This document shows positions 30,784 through 39,438 of a DNA stretch of 64,000 nt, piece after piece. The translations under genes were made by a program, and so were the position numbers. The notes under the pieces are model-generated. The model saw nothing but the letters and a program-made list of their open reading frames with translations. It was not told the origin of the DNA and ran no database searches. Source of the stretch: an uncultured bacterium (GTDB taxonomy: Bacteria > Cyanobacteriota > Vampirovibrionia > Gastranaerophilales > Gastranaerophilaceae); the NCBI GenBank assembly GCA_949284415.1, contig CASDVM010000005.1, positions 1-64,000 on the forward strand, in the 5' to 3' direction. The stretch's first letter is position 1, and each line of letters opens with the position of its first letter.

Positions 30784-32508
30784 TTACAAGTTTTGTTTGA
30801 ATATTTTATCGCAGTAGTTTTCAATATTCGGGGTATCTATTTCAAATACATGAACTCTTGCAGGACCCAGATCAACACAAAGTTCATTGTCTCTTGCCTG
30901 AAGGATGCTTTCTTTTCCGTAAGACGGAAGCAGATTGTTCAATTCCTGTCCGGCTTTAAGAGTAGGAACTTTAATTTTGCCTGCAACAGAACGGTTTACG
31001 TTTTTATTTGCAACTACAAGAAGGGTTTTACCGTTGAGATGTCTTGCGTAAGCTATAATCTGGTCGTTTTTGTCCTGTTCTTTGTCTAATTGGATAAATG
31101 TCCCTTTTGTAATCACATCTTTATATTTATCTCTCATTTTGAAAGCGCTTGTCATAAACTGTCCTATTTCAGGTTCTTTGCCTCCGGGTTTTCTGGACAG
31201 GTTAAATATATCAAGTCTGCCTGTATGAACCGTCATTTCGTGGTTATCGGTTTCTGTTACGGGATTATATTTGTTTTCATACGAATAAGAGTAATTGTCG
31301 CCTGATTGATAACCGTCTAAGATATACGGGTTAAGCATAGGCAGTGTTGCCTGCAAGCCCATAGTCAGGTTACAGTAATCTCTTCCTCCGTGGAACATCG
31401 GGGAAATGTCATCGTGCGTTGCAAATGATCCGATTAGAGATTTGCCTTTCGGCAGTCTGTAAGACATATCAAGCTGTTCTTTTACATAATTCATAAATGT
31501 TGTTGCATCAGGCCATTCATGGAAAATGTGATATTGCCCGTAAATCAGGTCAAACCCTGCTCGTAAAGAATCTTCCGGTCTGTCGTAAGGCATGTTTGCC
31601 TGCGGAGAAGCATCTTCATAGGTATATGTTTCAGCAAGCCAGCCGAATTCGGGATCGCGCATGTGTGAATAAGGAATTAAAACATCCCAGAATTCTGCAG
31701 GTTTTGTTCTTGCTACATCGACTCTTACGCCGTCAACTCCCGCATCAATTAACATATCTATTAATTGTTTATGGTATGCAAGAAGTTTCGGATTTAATGT
31801 ACGTTTGCCTTCATCTTCCCATGGCTGAAGCATTCTGATGTCGTTCCAGCCCTGCGGGGTTTTTGCAAGCCCGTCTTTTTCTTTTGCCATTAAATCAGGC
31901 ATGTTTAAAAACATTTCATAAGATGCGCAGCTTGGAATATCAACCATTACTCTTATTCCGCGTTTGTGGCATTCGTCTACAAAAGCTTTAAACTGTTCTT
32001 TATCACTTCTGGGGTCGTTTTTATCTATCAGATTCGGGTCTATTTCAAGCATGTCTTTTGGAGCATAAACGGAACCTGCCGTTCCCATTGCTTTGATTTT
32101 GCCCGGAGTGCTTATGGGAAGTACATGGAGGGTATTAAACCCTTCTGCTTTTACTTCGTCCAATCTTTCTATTGCATTTAAAAATGTTCCGCATTGTTCA
32201 TTGCCGTCAATATATTCATTTCCGTTGGTATCTTTTGCGTTAAAAGTTCTCGGCACTATTGCAAGGATTTTTGCTTCGTTATGCCGGAATAAAGTTTTTA
32301 AATCATTGTGGTAATCAACAGGGGATGTATTGTCAGCTTTTTTTACAGCAGGTGTGTTAATCATTGCAAGGTTGTCAAGGTATGCGCTTATAAGTCCCGA
32401 TTTAGAAGAATTATCAGGAACAGATACATTTGTATTAACCTGAGTCTGCGGTTGAGATTTATTTACCTGTTGAAGCTTTAACGAAAGCAGATTTGTTGAA
32501 TTTATCAT
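30784..32508 (-). CDS. GH13-like (alpha-amylase family) enzyme
   Basis: 574 aa. A polar Asn/Gln/Ser-rich N-terminus (1-60) with no signal peptide precedes a TIM-barrel of the GH13 type. The catalytic set is present: nucleophile D264 in GVRVDVA, acid/base E293 in LAETYTY, and the H365-D366 pair in ATHDD. The first barrel strands read NTLHVLPIS and RVMVDIPS. A small beta domain is at the C-terminus. GH13 enzymes act on alpha-glucans; the exact bond and substrate are unknown. Its ATG overlaps the stop of the preceding membrane-protein gene (ATGA), making a three-gene operon. Confidence 0.85.
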   Translation of the reverse strand: MINSTNLLSLKLQQVNKSQPQTQVNTNVSVPDNSSKSGLISAYLDNLAMINTPAVKKADNTSPVDYHNDLKTLFRHNEAKILAIVPRTFNAKDTNGNEYIDGNEQCGTFLNAIERLDEVKAEGFNTLHVLPISTPGKIKAMGTAGSVYAPKDMLEIDPNLIDKNDPRSDKEQFKAFVDECHKRGIRVMVDIPSCASYEMFLNMPDLMAKEKDGLAKTPQGWNDIRMLQPWEDEGKRTLNPKLLAYHKQLIDMLIDAGVDGVRVDVARTKPAEFWDVLIPYSHMRDPEFGWLAETYTYEDASPQANMPYDRPEDSLRAGFDLIYGQYHIFHEWPDATTFMNYVKEQLDMSYRLPKGKSLIGSFATHDDISPMFHGGRDYCNLTMGLQATLPMLNPYILDGYQSGDNYSYSYENKYNPVTETDNHEMTVHTGRLDIFNLSRKPGGKEPEIGQFMTSAFKMRDKYKDVITKGTFIQLDKEQDKNDQIIAYARHLNGKTLLVVANKNVNRSVAGKIKVPTLKAGQELNNLLPSYGKESILQARDNELCVDLGPARVHVFEIDTPNIENYCDKIFKQNL

Positions 32509-35081
32509 TTTGCACTACCTTGTTTTGTTTTTCCGAAGAAGAATTGAGCGAGAACTGTTACACCTAACAGAGCAGCTCCGAATGTTGAGAATATCCTGAA
32601 CCATTTATTTGAATTAAAGAACTGCTGACCTGATTTAAAGAAGAATTCATCAGGAGCAATACCGGTTAGCAGGAATTTAAGAGTCGAACCTGCATCGCTT
32701 TTCGGTCTGATTCTGTGGCGGGGCTTATGCATATAATATTCTCCGCCTATTTTATTGAGTACCAGATCTCTGTAATTTAATACTTCATCTTTAATTATAC
32801 TTTTTTCAAGAATTTCAGCCGTTTCAGGATTTAATTTTTCTTCAAACATTAACTGCATAGCCCGCTGATAGAAGTATTTATCGCCTGCAATATCAGCAGT
32901 GCCTGCGGCTTTGCCGTAATATTTATTTACGACCTTGCCGTTTTTAACCTCTAATGGACTCTTATCAGTTGAAGGATGCTGATTTCTGAGCATATAGAAT
33001 TTAGTTGCATTGTCTGATGAATGACCTTCAAGTGTAATAATTTTACATAATTCAATTATTTCTTCCTTTATTTCTGTAGGATACATATTTATTGATTCCA
33101 TGTTATTTGCCTGTTTGGCTATTCTTCTGAAGAAATCAAGAGTATTAATAAGTCTGTAGAATGAACTTTTTACTCCGAGTAATCTTTCGGAAACAAAAGT
33201 TTTTTGAATATTTTTGGCTGTACCTTTGTTATCATCAGGACCAAAGCCTGCAATAGCATGTGAAAGGTGCGTAAATCCTTTTTCTTTCATTGAGTTAGCA
33301 TAAGAATTAAATTCTTTATCAACAAGAGTATCATAAGCTGATCTGGCTGCAGCTTTTTGTGCATCATTAAGATTTTCTTCTTTTTTCAATAAAGGTACTG
33401 ATAAATCGCTTGGCTTAATTTCGCTGTTAATCTGTGCTATTTTGCTTACAAGCTCCTGCATAACTTTTTTGTATAATTCGTCATTAGAAACAATATCTTC
33501 TATCTTGTTTCTTACTAAGGCTCCGACTATATTTCTGTCGAATCGTACATTTTTTATGTCCTTATAATTTATTCCAAAAATCTTTAATATGTCTTTTGAA
33601 ATATTGTTCCAATAATTTGCGATTACGGTTTCAGGGGCTGAACCTACTTTTAATACCGCATATTCGTCAAGTGCATTGGCTTTTGATACGAAATCATCCG
33701 TAATGCGGGCGATGTTACGCAATTTTGCCTGAATTGTAGTATCAAACTTAATGCCGGGAACTTTGAAAAGTTCTTTATCAACAGGGTGGTTTGCCTTATT
33801 GTTATTCGCTATAGCCTGCTGTATAAGCGTCCAGTCATATTGAGATTCTTCCGGCACAGTTTTATTATATTTTCTCAGGTTAAGCTGAAGAGCTTTTGCA
33901 ATTTTATTTTTTATTGTTTGAAATTCTTTTGTTTCTTTTGCGGGATTAAAGAAATTATTATCTTTAAACAATTTTATCATTGTATCTTCGTCAGGTACAA
34001 TTGCATTGATTACACTGTCATTTATATTCTGCCCCTTTAATAATTTTTTGAGATTTTTACTGATATCTTTTGCTGTGTTATCATCAATTGTGTATGCTTT
34101 ATCAGACAACATAAGTTCTTTCAAGTCTTTTTTAAGAGCTTCCGATGTAACGGGATCAAGTCTTAGAGCAAAAGTATCGGTAATTTTTTCAACCAGTTTA
34201 TTATCAATTGGTTTATTTCCGTACAAGGATATAACTTCTTCAAGTTTATTACTTACTGTATGTGTCTTGTATTTTTCAGAGTATTTTTCCAGGTTGTTTA
34301 AAATTTTATCGGCTTTTTTATTTTTTCTGTCGTTAAGCCATTTTGCAAGATAAGGTTCTGTTCTGTTGCATATAAGTGCACTCATTACAGGTGTTGCAAA
34401 TCCTGCGGTCAGCATCCATAAAGTGTTATTCTGGATTGCAATTTTTTTCATTTTTTCCTGAATGGCTTCGCGTCTGTTTGGAATATCTTTTGGAACTCCC
34501 AGGCGGTTACCTATTTTTTGTATCTCTTTATCTGAATATAAATCCCATGGTATAAACTGCGGATCCTGATAGAAAGGTTTCTTTCGTCCGAAACTGTCTT
34601 CATACTGTTTTTGAACATTTATGCCGTGGATTAAATATGCAGGAAGCTGTATAGCTATTTTAGGCCATATTGCCATAGAAGCTAAAAATGATGCCAGACC
34701 TATAAATTCCATACCTTTAGTCATAGGTGTCTGTTTTCTTGTAAACAGGTAGCCTGCAATAGCAAGTCCGCCTATTTTCAAACCTACATCATTCAGTTTT
34801 CCGAGTTCATGGTCGTTAGCTTCTCCTTTAACAGCATGTTTAAATGCTTTTGCATCATAAATTGTATCTTTAACCATCAAGGCAGGCATATTAAATATAT
34901 TGCCGTTAATTAACCGTCCTTTACCTTCCAAAGGCTTTATAAATGTTCTGTTATTAAGTTCATGCTCAATATCAAAATGAGGCATCGGTTTTTTTGAGTT
35001 ACCCTGACTCTTTTGGTTTCCGGATTTTGATTTGAGTGATGTTCCGGATGCTATGTAATTGTGTATTAAATTTGTTGTCAT
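32505..35081 (-). CDS. Large membrane-associated protein of unknown function (858 aa)
   Basis: Not recognised. The N-terminus is polar. Hydrophobic segments lie at about 103-120 and 125-150, followed by a conserved-looking block (PAYLIHGINVQKQYEDSFG, then FIPWDLYSDKEIQKIGNRLG), another hydrophobic segment near 210-230, a long helical and polar central region, and a final membrane segment at about 830-850. The block at about 140-240 resembles the next protein (35083-36120) in order and spacing, so the two are probably paralogues. Start ATG 35081, 1 nt after the upstream stop. Co-transcribed with the GH13-like gene. Confidence 0.75.
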   Translation of the reverse strand: MTTNLIHNYIASGTSLKSKSGNQKSQGNSKKPMPHFDIEHELNNRTFIKPLEGKGRLINGNIFNMPALMVKDTIYDAKAFKHAVKGEANDHELGKLNDVGLKIGGLAIAGYLFTRKQTPMTKGMEFIGLASFLASMAIWPKIAIQLPAYLIHGINVQKQYEDSFGRKKPFYQDPQFIPWDLYSDKEIQKIGNRLGVPKDIPNRREAIQEKMKKIAIQNNTLWMLTAGFATPVMSALICNRTEPYLAKWLNDRKNKKADKILNNLEKYSEKYKTHTVSNKLEEVISLYGNKPIDNKLVEKITDTFALRLDPVTSEALKKDLKELMLSDKAYTIDDNTAKDISKNLKKLLKGQNINDSVINAIVPDEDTMIKLFKDNNFFNPAKETKEFQTIKNKIAKALQLNLRKYNKTVPEESQYDWTLIQQAIANNNKANHPVDKELFKVPGIKFDTTIQAKLRNIARITDDFVSKANALDEYAVLKVGSAPETVIANYWNNISKDILKIFGINYKDIKNVRFDRNIVGALVRNKIEDIVSNDELYKKVMQELVSKIAQINSEIKPSDLSVPLLKKEENLNDAQKAAARSAYDTLVDKEFNSYANSMKEKGFTHLSHAIAGFGPDDNKGTAKNIQKTFVSERLLGVKSSFYRLINTLDFFRRIAKQANNMESINMYPTEIKEEIIELCKIITLEGHSSDNATKFYMLRNQHPSTDKSPLEVKNGKVVNKYYGKAAGTADIAGDKYFYQRAMQLMFEEKLNPETAEILEKSIIKDEVLNYRDLVLNKIGGEYYMHKPRHRIRPKSDAGSTLKFLLTGIAPDEFFFKSGQQFFNSNKWFRIFSTFGAALLGVTVLAQFFFGKTKQGSAK

Positions 35082-35082
35082 A

Positions 35083-36120
35083 TTAGTTTACCACGTATTT
35101 TTCGTCTTTTTTGATTACATCCGCAGCATCAACTTTGGAAGGTTTATGAGAACTGTGCATTGTGTTTGCAACTCCTATAACGGATGATAAAACAGATGCA
35201 CCGATTAAAATTTTACCTGCATGTTTTGTTAAGCCTTTACCTTCTCCTTTATATAGAGCTTTTACGCTTTTTACAAAATTTTTCCCGAAAGAGCCGAGAG
35301 TTTTTCCAAATTCTTTGCCTTTCCAGAATTTGAAAGTCATTACATTAAAGAAATTCTCCCACGGTTTTTGGAATGCCAGAGCTACGCCTGTAGCAGCCCA
35401 TAAGTAAGATGATATATTTTTGGCCAGACTTGCTTTGATTACAATTTCTCTAATTCTTGCTTTTACTTCCTGATCAGAATCATTTAATCCGGTACCCATC
35501 CCGAGTTTTTTTGCAATTTTATCATATCTGAAGTTTCGTTCTTCCCCTTTTCCGACATCTCCGTAATATAAATCATAACGAGGAAATTCTACGCTTTCAA
35601 ATACTTTATGATGTTCAATACTCGTGATATCTGTATCATTAACATCATCGGGCAGTTCATAATTAACTTTTGCATAAGGTCTTTCAATATCAATTCCTGT
35701 CATAAGATGAACAGGTTTGCTGATAAGTGATTTGGACAGACTTTTTGCAATACCGTAAAAAATTACGCCGAGTGCCAGTTTTTTACCCAGCGGGTTAGCT
35801 TTCATCTTGTCAAAGTTTGAATAGGAATCTACCGGACCTATAAATACATTCATCAGCATTAAGCTTCCGATTAAGTATGGTACATTGCCCATTGTTAAAA
35901 ATTCATAGAAGTTTGCGTTTCTGCTCCCTTTAAGTCCTTTGGCAGGATAAACCGTAAAAGCATTTGTCAGCTTGTCAATGGCTATATCGGTTCGCGTGGC
36001 AAGATTATTTTTTAAAAGCGTGTCATGGTTATATTTTAAAGCTTTTTTATCTTTTTCGTTGCCGTCTGCAGAAAAATTTATGCTGTTTTTAGAGTTTGTA
36101 TTATTAACAGGTAAAATCAT
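35083..36120 (-). CDS. Membrane protein of unknown function, related to its 858-aa neighbour
   Basis: 345 aa from ATG 36120, which has GGAG upstream; six extra residues are possible from 36138. Hydrophobic segments lie near residues 75-95 and 115-135, with another near 245 and one near 300. Shared with the neighbour are a P-x4-TGI-x5-Y segment (SKPVHLMTGIDIERPY), a FPRYDLYYG segment, KIAKKLGMG, and a later SYLWAATGVAL. It starts the three-gene operon ending with the GH13-like enzyme. Function unknown; an envelope or carbohydrate role is only a guess from context. Confidence 0.7.
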   Translation of the reverse strand: MILPVNNTNSKNSINFSADGNEKDKKALKYNHDTLLKNNLATRTDIAIDKLTNAFTVYPAKGLKGSRNANFYEFLTMGNVPYLIGSLMLMNVFIGPVDSYSNFDKMKANPLGKKLALGVIFYGIAKSLSKSLISKPVHLMTGIDIERPYAKVNYELPDDVNDTDITSIEHHKVFESVEFPRYDLYYGDVGKGEERNFRYDKIAKKLGMGTGLNDSDQEVKARIREIVIKASLAKNISSYLWAATGVALAFQKPWENFFNVMTFKFWKGKEFGKTLGSFGKNFVKSVKALYKGEGKGLTKHAGKILIGASVLSSVIGVANTMHSSHKPSKVDAADVIKKDEKYVVN

Positions 36121-36216
36121 TTTTACTCCACACATCAATGCATTTATATAAGATGCGTAAATATTATTTTTTGACAGTAATTTTTAATCAATTTTACATT
36201 TTTTAACATAAAGTTT

Positions 36217-37062
36217 TTAAGTAAAAATCGTGAAAAATACTGCGGTAAATATCCCGGCAATAATGCAGTAATAGCCGAATATTGCAAGTGAAAATTTTGA
36301 AATAAATTTCATAAAATATTTTATACATAAATAACCGACTGCAGCCGATACTAATGTCCCTGCAATAATCGCATTCCAGTTATAGAGCATGGCTTCATGG
36401 ATATCAATTTTTATCAGCGGATAAACCATGGATGCGCCGAGAATTATCGGAATGCTTAAAAGGAAAGAGTATCTCGCTGCTGTAATTCTGTCCAAGCCGC
36501 AAAAAAGTCCTGTTGCTATTGTCCAGCCTGAGCGGGAGAAGCCGGGCAGAGCAGCTAAACCTTGAGCAAGACCTATAAATATTGATATTTTTAAATCAAC
36601 CTGATCTTTTTTTGCTTCAATTTTTTTAGATTTATATTCGCTGTATAAAAGCGTAAATCCTGTTATGAAAAGTAAAATTCCGACAACTGACGGGGTATAA
36701 ACGAGTTTTTCCGCAACTTCATTAATCGGCAGTGCCAGTGCAACAGTAATAATTGTACCGGCTATAATATATAAGCCCAATTTTGCTTCTTTGTCCTTCC
36801 AATCTTTTGTTTTATAAGCATGCCACATTGCTTTTATAATATTTGCAATATCTTTTCTGAAAAAAATTAATACTGCAACAAGAGTTCCCAGATGAACCAT
36901 GATATCGAAAAATACTTCTTCATTTGAACTCTGAACTATTTCAATACCTTTTATTACTTTATAAAAATTTGAGGTAAAAACAAGGTGAGCCGAGCTTGAT
37001 ATAGGTAAAAATTCGCTCAATCCCTGAACTATTCCCATTAATACTGCCTGTATAAAATTCAT
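36217..37062 (-). CDS. uppP: Undecaprenyl-diphosphatase UppP (BacA)
   Basis: 281 aa, about eight membrane segments. It recycles undecaprenyl diphosphate to the monophosphate carrier for peptidoglycan and surface polymers. Motifs: GLSEFLPISSSAHL near the N-terminus (catalytic Glu and Ser region) and PGFSRSGWTI (second active-site loop with Arg). Overproduction of this family gives bacitracin resistance. Own transcription unit. Confidence 0.95.
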   Translation of the reverse strand: MNFIQAVLMGIVQGLSEFLPISSSAHLVFTSNFYKVIKGIEIVQSSNEEVFFDIMVHLGTLVAVLIFFRKDIANIIKAMWHAYKTKDWKDKEAKLGLYIIAGTIITVALALPINEVAEKLVYTPSVVGILLFITGFTLLYSEYKSKKIEAKKDQVDLKISIFIGLAQGLAALPGFSRSGWTIATGLFCGLDRITAARYSFLLSIPIILGASMVYPLIKIDIHEAMLYNWNAIIAGTLVSAAVGYLCIKYFMKFISKFSLAIFGYYCIIAGIFTAVFFTIFT

Positions 37063-37210
37063 TATTTTCCCTCTCTGTTAATTACTGTTAAATTTTTTAT
37101 AATCGGAAGTTCATAATATCCGGTAGTAATATATCTTGTTTAACTCAAAAGAAACTCCGGTAAACGGCCTGCCTTTTTAACATCTGAACTTCTATTCTTC
37201 TATATTTTTA

Positions 37211-37573
37211 CTATTCTTCTTCAAAATAAGAACAGCATGAAGTCTGTGTTTCCCATACTGTTACTTTGCTTAGCTGTACAACTCTTTCTTTAAGTTTGTT
37301 ATAAATAAACATGGATATCATTTCACTTGACGGACTTTCTCCTTTGAATTCCGGAAGTGCGTTTAAATCTTTGTGATCAAGTATATCTAAGACTGCTTTT
37401 AACTCTTTTTTTAAGACTTTGTAGTCCATTAAAATATTACTTTTATCAAGTGTGTTTCCTTTTACAAAAACTTCTACCATCCAGTTGTGTCCGTGTTGAT
37501 TTTCGCATTCGCCTTCATAATTTAAAAGATGGTGGGCAGCAGCAAAAAAAGCCTGTGTTTTAATTTCAAACAT
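37211..37573 (-). CDS. queD: 6-carboxy-5,6,7,8-tetrahydropterin synthase QueD
   Basis: 120 aa. QueD acts on 7,8-dihydroneopterin triphosphate early in queuosine synthesis. The zinc-binding His and catalytic Cys are visible in AAAHHLLNYEGECENQHGHN, and the C-terminus WETQTSCCSYFE is typical. It abuts kdsC with no gap, so its expression is tied to the Kdo genes rather than to queC at 2.2 kb. Confidence 0.92.
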   Translation of the reverse strand: MFEIKTQAFFAAAHHLLNYEGECENQHGHNWMVEVFVKGNTLDKSNILMDYKVLKKELKAVLDILDHKDLNALPEFKGESPSSEMISMFIYNKLKERVVQLSKVTVWETQTSCCSYFEEE

Positions 37574-38050
37574 TTATATCCCCTTTTTCAGTATGTAATC
37601 ACAAAATTCTCTAACAGCTCCGCGTCCGCCGTTTTTGGATGAAATAAAGTTTGCTACGGCTTTAACTTCATCAACTGCGTCATTCGGGCATCCTTTCAGT
37701 GCAACTTTTTCAAGTATGCATATATCAGGGAGGTCATCTCCCATATAAGCTATTTCATCAAATGTTATATTATATTTCTGCATAATACTTTCAAGAGTTG
37801 CTATTTTATTTTTTGAGCCTTGATGTAGTTCTTTTATATTCAAATTTTTTGCGCGGTGGAATACGGTTCCGTTTTCGCGTGCCGTAATTATAGCCGTAAT
37901 TATTCCGGCTTTGTTAAGGTTTACAATTCCCTGTCCGTCTTTTGCGTTAAAGGTTTTATACTCATGACCGTTTTCGTCAAAAGTAAGGCTTCCGTCAGTT
38001 AAAACTCCATCGACATCAAAAGCTGTAAGTTTTATCGTCATCTTATGCAA
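37574..38050 (-). CDS. kdsC: 3-deoxy-D-manno-octulosonate 8-phosphate phosphatase KdsC
   Basis: 158 aa, HAD superfamily C0 subclass. The nucleophile motif is FDVDGVLTDG (about 9-18), followed by a Lys in the middle and GDDLPDI as the metal-binding motif. It dephosphorylates Kdo 8-phosphate for lipopolysaccharide core synthesis. It overlaps kdsD by 8 nt. The presence of Kdo genes supports a diderm envelope. Confidence 0.92.
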   Translation of the reverse strand: MHKMTIKLTAFDVDGVLTDGSLTFDENGHEYKTFNAKDGQGIVNLNKAGIITAIITARENGTVFHRAKNLNIKELHQGSKNKIATLESIMQKYNITFDEIAYMGDDLPDICILEKVALKGCPNDAVDEVKAVANFISSKNGGRGAVREFCDYILKKGI

Positions 38051-39029
38051 CCCCTGCTTTCAACAAATCATGAATATGTATAACTCCTATCGGTTTGTTA
38101 TTTTCATCAACAACCGCAAGTGCAGTGATTGAATATTTTTCCATAAGATTCAGTGCGCTTGCTCCGTAAGCTGATTTTGAAATATGCTTCGGGTTAACGG
38201 ACATGACATCTTTTGCAAGCAGGGGTCTGATATTTTCATATTTAATAAGAGTTCTTCTGATATCACCGTCTGTAAGTACACCGGTTAAAATTCCGTTTGA
38301 ATTTACAATCATTGCCATGCCGAGTTTCTTTTCCGAAATTAATTTAATAACATCGGCAAAACTGTCATCTTCTTTTGCGATGGGCAATTTTTCGATATCA
38401 GTAAGCATAAGATCCGAGACTTTGTATGTAAAGCCTTTGCCAAGTGCGCCTGACGGGTGGAAAATAAGGAAATCTTCTTCAGAAAAGCCTCTTTTTTCAA
38501 GCAGACATACAGCGAGGGCATCTCCCATTGCAAGGGTTGCCGTTGTACTTGCTGTCGGGGCTTTATTCAACGGGCAGGCTTCTTTTTCAACGGAAATATC
38601 AAGGGTAACATCTGATGAATGAGCAAGAGTAGAATTCATTTTCCCTGTCATGCCTATCATTGTTACGCCAAATCTTTTGATTAACGGCAGAAGGTTTAAC
38701 AATTCTTGTGTTTCACCGCTGTTTGAAATTGCAATAACAACATCATTTCTGGTAATAATACCCGAGTCGCCGTGTGTACTTTCTGCGGGATGAAGAAAAT
38801 ATGACGGGGTTCCTGTGGAAGTTAATGTAGCGGCAATTTTACGTCCGATAAGCCCTGATTTACCCATACCGGTAACAATTACTCTGCCTTTGCAGTTATA
38901 AAGAATTTCTATTGCTTTATCAAATTCTTCTCCTATATTATTTTTCAGGCGAAGAATTGAATTTGCTTCAATATCCAGAACTTCTTTTGCTAAATCATTG
39001 ATTTTACTGCGATCCATTATTGTTTCCAT
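38043..39029 (-). CDS. kdsD: Arabinose 5-phosphate isomerase (KdsD/KpsF)
   Basis: 328 aa. An N-terminal SIS domain (about 35-170, with VIVTGMGKSGLIGRKIAATL and THGDSGII) is followed by two CBS domains (about 205-325). It makes D-arabinose 5-phosphate from ribulose 5-phosphate for Kdo. A second ATG at 39017 is possible. First gene of kdsD-kdsC-queD. Confidence 0.93.
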   Translation of the reverse strand: METIMDRSKINDLAKEVLDIEANSILRLKNNIGEEFDKAIEILYNCKGRVIVTGMGKSGLIGRKIAATLTSTGTPSYFLHPAESTHGDSGIITRNDVVIAISNSGETQELLNLLPLIKRFGVTMIGMTGKMNSTLAHSSDVTLDISVEKEACPLNKAPTASTTATLAMGDALAVCLLEKRGFSEEDFLIFHPSGALGKGFTYKVSDLMLTDIEKLPIAKEDDSFADVIKLISEKKLGMAMIVNSNGILTGVLTDGDIRRTLIKYENIRPLLAKDVMSVNPKHISKSAYGASALNLMEKYSITALAVVDENNKPIGVIHIHDLLKAGVA

Positions 39030-39134
39030 TTCCTTAATCCCCCATCAGTTAAAATTATATAATAAATATCGTATAAAAGTATTAATTTATTATAAAATAT
39101 TTAATTTTTGTTAATTTGCCTCGAATTTTAAAGT

Positions 39135-39398
39135 ATGAAGCAAAGATTATATTACAAATTTGATAATTCAAAACACAGAATTGAAAAATTTAAAAAGTAC
39201 ATTGAAAAATACGGTTATTCAAAAGTTACAGCAGATTTTTCATCATTGAATATTTTTGATGCACTAAAGTTTGCAGTTCTTTCATCTGCCTATATTTCGC
39301 AAAACTATCCTTCGGCAAAGCTGCGTTGTACCGGTGTAGGCAGTGAGTTTTACGGGTTTGTAAACGATTTTTCAATAAAAAATTTAGAATTTGTATAA
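39135..39398 (+). CDS. Unknown protein of 87 residues
   Basis: A basic N-terminal half (YKFDNSKHRIEKFKKYIEKY) is followed by a mixed alpha/beta region ending SIKNLEFV. No membrane segment, signal peptide or family recognised. No strong ribosome binding site precedes the ATG. It lies 40 nt upstream of the ADP-ribosyltransferase-like gene and may be co-transcribed with it, but a functional link is not shown. Confidence 0.55.
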   Translation: MKQRLYYKFDNSKHRIEKFKKYIEKYGYSKVTADFSSLNIFDALKFAVLSSAYISQNYPSAKLRCTGVGSEFYGFVNDFSIKNLEFV

Positions 39399-39438
39399 AA
39401 TTAGCGCAAAAAAAATTTTTCAGGAGTTTTGTATAAGC

